Of a DNA stretch of 8,851 nt, positions 6,036 through 8,851 are shown one piece after another. The stretch's first letter is position 1, and the number at the start of each line of letters is the position of its first letter. Under the pieces are notes generated by a model. The model saw nothing but the letters and a program-made list of their open reading frames with translations. It ran no database searches and was not told the DNA's origin. The DNA comes from an uncultured Collinsella sp. (GTDB lineage Bacteria; Actinomycetota; Coriobacteriia; Coriobacteriales; Coriobacteriaceae), in assembly GCA_900550355.1 (NCBI GenBank), contig URRT01000077.1:1-8851 (forward strand), written 5' to 3'. A program made the translations under genes and the position numbers.

Positions 6036-6852
6036 GGTCAATCACATCCAGGCAGGCCTCGATGGGAAGGCCAGCCGACTTGTCCTCTTGGTCGGCATTG
6101 CGCTCGATAAGCTCAGCCACCACGCGCATGGCATCGGACGTCGCGCGCTGCAGGCTCCAACCGGCCATAACGCGGCCGACGAGCACCGCCGAGAACGTGT
6201 CGCCCGTGCCCGGGAAATAGACCGGAATGAGCTCAAAGGGAATCGTGAAGTACTCCCCCGCCACATGGTCGTAACCGATAACCGCGTTCGTGCCATTGAC
6301 CACGGCGCTCGTAATGACCACCGACTTGGCACCCAGCTCGCGCACGGCGTCCACAAGGGCGCGGGCCTCGTCGGGCGTGAGTTGCTCGGCGATAGGCGTA
6401 TCGGTGAGCAGGCATGCCTCGGTATAGTTGGGCACCGCGTAGTCTGCGCACTCCAGCAGATGCCGCATAAGGCCAATCGTGGACTCGGGCACGCCCGCAT
6501 AGAGCTTGCCGTTGTCGCCCATGATGGGATCGACGAACACCTTGGTGCCCTTTTGCGCGCGGCGGTGGCAAAAGTCCGAGATGATACGCGTCTCTTCCTC
6601 GGTCACGATAAAGCCGGTCGAGATGGCGTCGAACTCAAAGCCGAGCTCATCCCAGATAGCGAGGCTTTGACGCACGTACTCGGTGGTGTCGTGGATGTAG
6701 AACTTGGGGTAGTTGAGCGTATCGGAAACGAGCGCCGTCGGCAGGTTATGGATACGGTAGCCCATGTGCGACAGCACCGGCAGCATGGCGGAAAGCGCGA
6801 CCTTGCCGTAGCCGCACATATCGTTGATCAGCAGCAGCTGAGTGTTCTTCAT
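6028..6852 (-). CDS. Pyridoxal/pyridoxamine kinase-like protein (ribokinase fold)
   Basis: The 274-residue cytoplasmic enzyme belongs to the PdxK/PdxY branch of the ribokinase superfamily, which phosphorylates the 5' hydroxyl of B6 vitamers with ATP for PLP salvage. LLINDMCGYGKVALSAMLPVL (7-27 region) is the N-terminal substrate-side strand, VDPIMGDNGKLY (107-118) and NYTEA (142-146) are family blocks, and FPGTGDTFSAV (213-223) is the anion hole with catalytic Asp218. Length is close to that of known pyridoxal kinases. The ATG at 6852 has AAGGGGGG at good spacing upstream. The next gene overlaps its stop by eight bases, so the two form an operon. Hydroxymethylpyrimidine kinase is the main alternative, but the N-terminal block favours the pyridoxamine-kinase group. 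Confidence 0.9.
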   Translation of the reverse strand: MKNTQLLLINDMCGYGKVALSAMLPVLSHMGYRIHNLPTALVSDTLNYPKFYIHDTTEYVRQSLAIWDELGFEFDAISTGFIVTEEETRIISDFCHRRAQKGTKVFVDPIMGDNGKLYAGVPESTIGLMRHLLECADYAVPNYTEACLLTDTPIAEQLTPDEARALVDAVRELGAKSVVITSAVVNGTNAVIGYDHVAGEYFTIPFELIPVYFPGTGDTFSAVLVGRVMAGWSLQRATSDAMRVVAELIERNADQEDKSAGLPIEACLDVIDHE

Positions 6853-6978
6853 GAGAGTCCCCCCTTAGTTCGGGCGCGGCACAGCAGCGCCACAGTGCGA
6901 CTAAGTGTAGCGCAGGGGACGTTGTGAGCGGAGTCGAGCAGCGCGAAGGGTAAATTGTTGCGGAAAGGTTACGGAAAA

Positions 6979-7009
6979 TGATCCCTTTTCCTCCGTCCCC
7001 AAGGGATCA
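6979..7009. repeat. 31-bp palindrome in the kinase-marR gap
   Basis: TGATCCCTT (6979-6987) and AAGGGATCA (7001-7009) are perfect 9-base arms around a 13-base pyrimidine-rich loop. An alternative, overlapping stem pairs GGAAAA (6973-6978) with TTTTCC (6986-6991), so two exclusive folds are possible. It may be another dispersed palindrome family or a 5' regulatory structure. Confidence 0.5.
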
Positions 7010-7076
7010 CATGCACCAAAGCGGACCGTGGCGGAATCACAGATTGCCGCTTAGGAACGCTTGCAGCGTCGAGCCG

Positions 7077-7102
7077 TTACGCGGTTTGGTAAAACCGCGT
7101 AA
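7077..7102. promoter_or_regulatory. Perfect 11-bp-arm hairpin upstream of the marR promoter
   Basis: TTACGCGGTTT (7077-7087) and its exact complement (7092-7102) surround GGTA. It ends 16 bases before the -35 box of the marR promoter. There is no T-tract, so an operator or activator site is more likely than a terminator. Confidence 0.5.
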
Positions 7103-7118
7103 CCACTAGTTTGGTACC

Positions 7119-7147
7119 TTGACATTCATTTCTCATGCTCCTAGATT
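7119..7147 (+). promoter_or_regulatory. Sigma-70-type promoter of the marR-ABC operon
   Basis: A perfect -35 TTGACA (7119-7124) is followed after exactly 17 bases by TAGATT (7142-7147), four of six matches to the -10 consensus. The predicted start near 7154 leaves about a 50-base leader before the ATG at 7203. Confidence 0.8.
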
Positions 7148-7148
7148 G

Positions 7149-7178
7149 GTTAGGCATAAAACAATTCCACTACCTAAC
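7149..7178 (+). promoter_or_regulatory. Candidate operator between marR promoter and gene
   Basis: GTTAGG (7149-7154) and CCTAAC (7173-7178) form an inverted repeat with an 18-base gap, placed directly after the -10 box. A MarR-type protein bound here would block transcription of its own operon. The wide gap is unusual for the family, so one or both half-sites may be coincidental. Confidence 0.35.
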
Positions 7179-7202
7179 TAAAGAAAGGAGCAACACTAAT
7201 TC

Positions 7203-7709
7203 ATGTGCGATGAACTTCTTAACCTTTGTTCGCACGAGCCCGGCGGCGACCCGTCACAGTCGGCGGATGTACCCGAAGCGGTTAGCTCGGAAGACAAGCT
7301 TGCCAAGCGCATCCTGAGCGGCCTGGGTTTTTGCGGCCATTACATGCATTTTCATGGCGGAGGCGTGTCCGGCAAGGCGCCCATCATTTGCCTGCTGGCC
7401 AAGCAGCCCGGCGGCGAGATGTCGCAGCAGGAACTCGGCATGCACTTTGACCTCAAGCCGGGGTCGCTTTCCGAGATCCTGTCCAAGCTCGAGGTCAACG
7501 GCCTCATTGAGCGCAGCCGTAACCCCAAAGATCGACGGCAACTCACCATTCGCCTGACCGAAACCGGCCGAGAAAACGCCCGCATCGACCAGGCGGCCCG
7601 CATCCGCTTTAGAGAGCGGGCCTTTAGTGCCCTCACCCACGACGAGCGCGAAGACCTCGCCGAAATGCTCGATAAAATCCGTGTAACCTGGGAGGAACTG
7701 GATGATTAA
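7203..7709 (+). CDS. MarR-family winged-helix transcriptional regulator
   Basis: The 168-residue DNA-binding protein has an N-terminal tail of about 30 residues, a dimerisation helix with GFCGHYMHFHGGG (42-54), a helix-turn-helix (about 72-100: EMSQQELGMHFDLKPGSLSE, then ILSKLEVNGL) and a wing with DRRQLTIRLTETG (110-122). C-terminal helices (124-165) complete the dimer interface. Such regulators usually repress an adjacent exporter and release DNA on ligand binding or oxidation. The ATG at 7203 has AAAGGAG (7184-7190) twelve bases upstream, slightly long spacing. The stop overlaps the start of the ABC gene by eight bases. Odd features are Cys2, Cys9 and Cys44 with a His cluster (46, 49, 51), which might sense redox state or metals, though the GH-M--GG pattern itself is common in this subgroup. 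Confidence 0.93.
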   Translation: MCDELLNLCSHEPGGDPSQSADVPEAVSSEDKLAKRILSGLGFCGHYMHFHGGGVSGKAPIICLLAKQPGGEMSQQELGMHFDLKPGSLSEILSKLEVNGLIERSRNPKDRRQLTIRLTETGRENARIDQAARIRFRERAFSALTHDEREDLAEMLDKIRVTWEELDD

Positions 7710-8851
7710 AACCCTCATGGGCAGCATCCGCGACTATATGAAAGTCACCGTTGCCACGCCGCTGCTCGTGCTTGGCGAGGTGCTCTGCGAAATGCTGATT
7801 CCATTTATCACCGCCAACCTGATCGACGCCATCAAAGACGGCGCCACCGTAGCCGAGATGCTTCCCACCGCAGGCTTTTTGGTGCTCATCGCGCTGACGT
7901 CGCTTGCTTTTGGCGCCGCTGCCGGCGTCACCTGCAGCCATGCGAGTTGCGGCTTTGCCAAGAACCTGCGTCACGACCTGTTCTACAAGATCCAGACGTT
8001 CAGCTTTGCCAACATCGATGAGTTCTCGAGCTCCTCGCTCGTCACGCGTCTGACCACTGACATCAACAACGTTCAACAGGCCTTTATGATGATCATCCGT
8101 ATCGCCGTGCGCGCGCCGCTGGTCTTGATCTTCGCCTTTACCATGGCATTTATCATGGGCGGCAGCGTCGCCATGGTCTACCTGGTCATCATTCCGCTGC
8201 TGGGCTTTGGACTGTTCTTTATCATCTTTAAGGTACGCCCCATCTTCTCGCGCGTGTTCCACAAGTACGACGCCCTTAACGAGTCCGTCGAGGAAAACGT
8301 CACCGGCATGCGCGTGGTCAAGAGCTACGTGCGCGAAGACTTTGAGAAGGAGAAGTTCGCCACCGCCGCGCACGACGTCCAGATGGACTTCACCCGCGCC
8401 GAGAAGCTGCTCGCCTTTAACAACCCCATGATGAACATCTGCGTCAACGGCGCATTTGTCATCATCATCTACCTGGGATCCAAGCTCATCATCACGAGCC
8501 AGGGCACGCTGTTCGACGTGGGCCAGCTCTCCTCGATCTTTACCTATGGCTTCGCGATCCTCATGAGCCTGATGCAGCTGTCGATGATCTTTGTCATGGT
8601 GACCATGGCCGACGAATCGGCGCACCGCATTACCGAGGTGCTGGCCGCCGAGCCCACGATCGCCGATCCCGCCGAGCCCGTGCTCGAGGTTGCCGACGGT
8701 TCCATCGACTTTGACCACGTGAGCTTTAAGTATTCCGCGCATGCGAAGCGCCAGGCGCTCGACGATATCGACCTGCACATTAAGAGCGGCGAGACCATCG
8801 GTATCATCGGCGGAACCGGAAGTGCCCAATCGCCCGCTGTCGCTCGATCCA
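7702..8851 (+). CDS. ABC exporter half-transporter, permease-ATPase fusion (3' truncated by window)
   Basis: The first 383 residues are visible. Residues 1-310 form the ABC transporter type 1 transmembrane domain with hydrophobic stretches near 15-40, 55-80, 131-152, 156-177, 245-266 and 276-302. FSSSSLVTRLTTDINNVQQ (108-126) and EENVTGMRVVKSYVRE (197-212) are the conserved intracellular coupling-helix regions of multidrug/lipid exporters. The nucleotide-binding domain begins at about 333 (IDFDHVSFKYS), and IGIIGGTGSAQS (366-377) is the Walker A site. Here Gln376 stands in place of the invariant Lys, and the following residues do not resemble the usual SSLV. This deviation lies within the last 25 bases and may be an edge artefact. 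Translation starts at ATG 7702 with GGAGG (7691-7695) upstream, overlapping the marR stop as ATGATTAA. By family habit, a second half-transporter is expected just downstream. Confidence 0.9.
   Translation, partial: MIKTLMGSIRDYMKVTVATPLLVLGEVLCEMLIPFITANLIDAIKDGATVAEMLPTAGFLVLIALTSLAFGAAAGVTCSHASCGFAKNLRHDLFYKIQTFSFANIDEFSSSSLVTRLTTDINNVQQAFMMIIRIAVRAPLVLIFAFTMAFIMGGSVAMVYLVIIPLLGFGLFFIIFKVRPIFSRVFHKYDALNESVEENVTGMRVVKSYVREDFEKEKFATAAHDVQMDFTRAEKLLAFNNPMMNICVNGAFVIIIYLGSKLIITSQGTLFDVGQLSSIFTYGFAILMSLMQLSMIFVMVTMADESAHRITEVLAAEPTIADPAEPVLEVADGSIDFDHVSFKYSAHAKRQALDDIDLHIKSGETIGIIGGTGSAQSPAVARS

Larger units (their letters stand above)
6853..7202. other. Divergent intergenic region between kinase and marR genes
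   Basis: This 350-base stretch separates the divergent kinase and marR genes and holds no gene I can support. It contains a weak -10-like TACACT on the minus strand (6904-6909) for the kinase gene, a 9-base-arm palindrome (6979-7009), an 11-base-arm hairpin (7077-7102), and the marR promoter and operator candidate (7119-7178). No T-tract terminator is evident. Confidence 0.7.

Noticed and set aside
7633..8829. Minus-strand open frame of 398 codons opposite the marR end and ABC gene
   Set aside because: It is His/Asp/Gly-rich without recognisable motifs and lies opposite a clear ABC transporter; it is an antisense shadow.

Overview
The window looks like chromosomal DNA from a GC-rich gut actinobacterium of the Coriobacteriia, most likely Collinsella or a close relative. 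This rests on codon usage biased to G/C at third positions, strong Shine-Dalgarno sites, the protein families present, and three copies of a short palindrome with arms AATGTGACAAAGGGA, which I recall from memory as common in Collinsella-type genomes. No database search was run, so the genus is an inference.

Layout. Bases 1-132 hold no supported gene. Two minus-strand genes follow: an aldose 1-epimerase-like protein (133-1026), and upstream of it a single-pass membrane protein of unknown function (1140-2009). A divergent intergenic region (2010-2270) carries a nested palindrome and the first short palindrome copy. Two plus-strand genes come next: a 12-helix MFS exporter (2271-3512) and a low-molecular-weight tyrosine phosphatase (3558-4004). 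Between the phosphatase and the convergent ATPase gene lie a second nested palindrome and the second short palindrome. The minus-strand gene at 4161-5522 encodes an AAA_14/DUF4143 ATPase. Its upstream region is AT-rich and holds three copies of an ATGAAATG-type repeat with an exact 33-bp period. The third, perfect copy of the short palindrome (5665-5697) closes this unit.

A minus-strand pair follows: a pyridoxal/pyridoxamine kinase-like protein (6028-6852) and a TIGR04076-like Cys-rich small protein (5706-6035), joined by an ATGAGTAA stop/start overlap. A 350-base divergent intergenic region with two hairpins and a clear promoter leads to a MarR-type regulator (7203-7709). This overlaps by 8 bases the start of an ABC exporter half-transporter (7702 to the window edge).

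How it fits together. The marR-ABC pair reads as a self-regulated drug or toxic-compound exporter operon, probably continuing with a second half-transporter beyond the edge. The kinase pair suggests vitamin B6 salvage with an uncharacterised partner. The most unusual material is non-coding: the two co-centred nested palindromes each followed by the short palindrome, and the 33-bp-period repeats in front of the ATPase gene, which is itself bracketed by short palindrome copies. The last ~25 bases depart from the expected ABC Walker A sequence and may be a contig-edge artefact.
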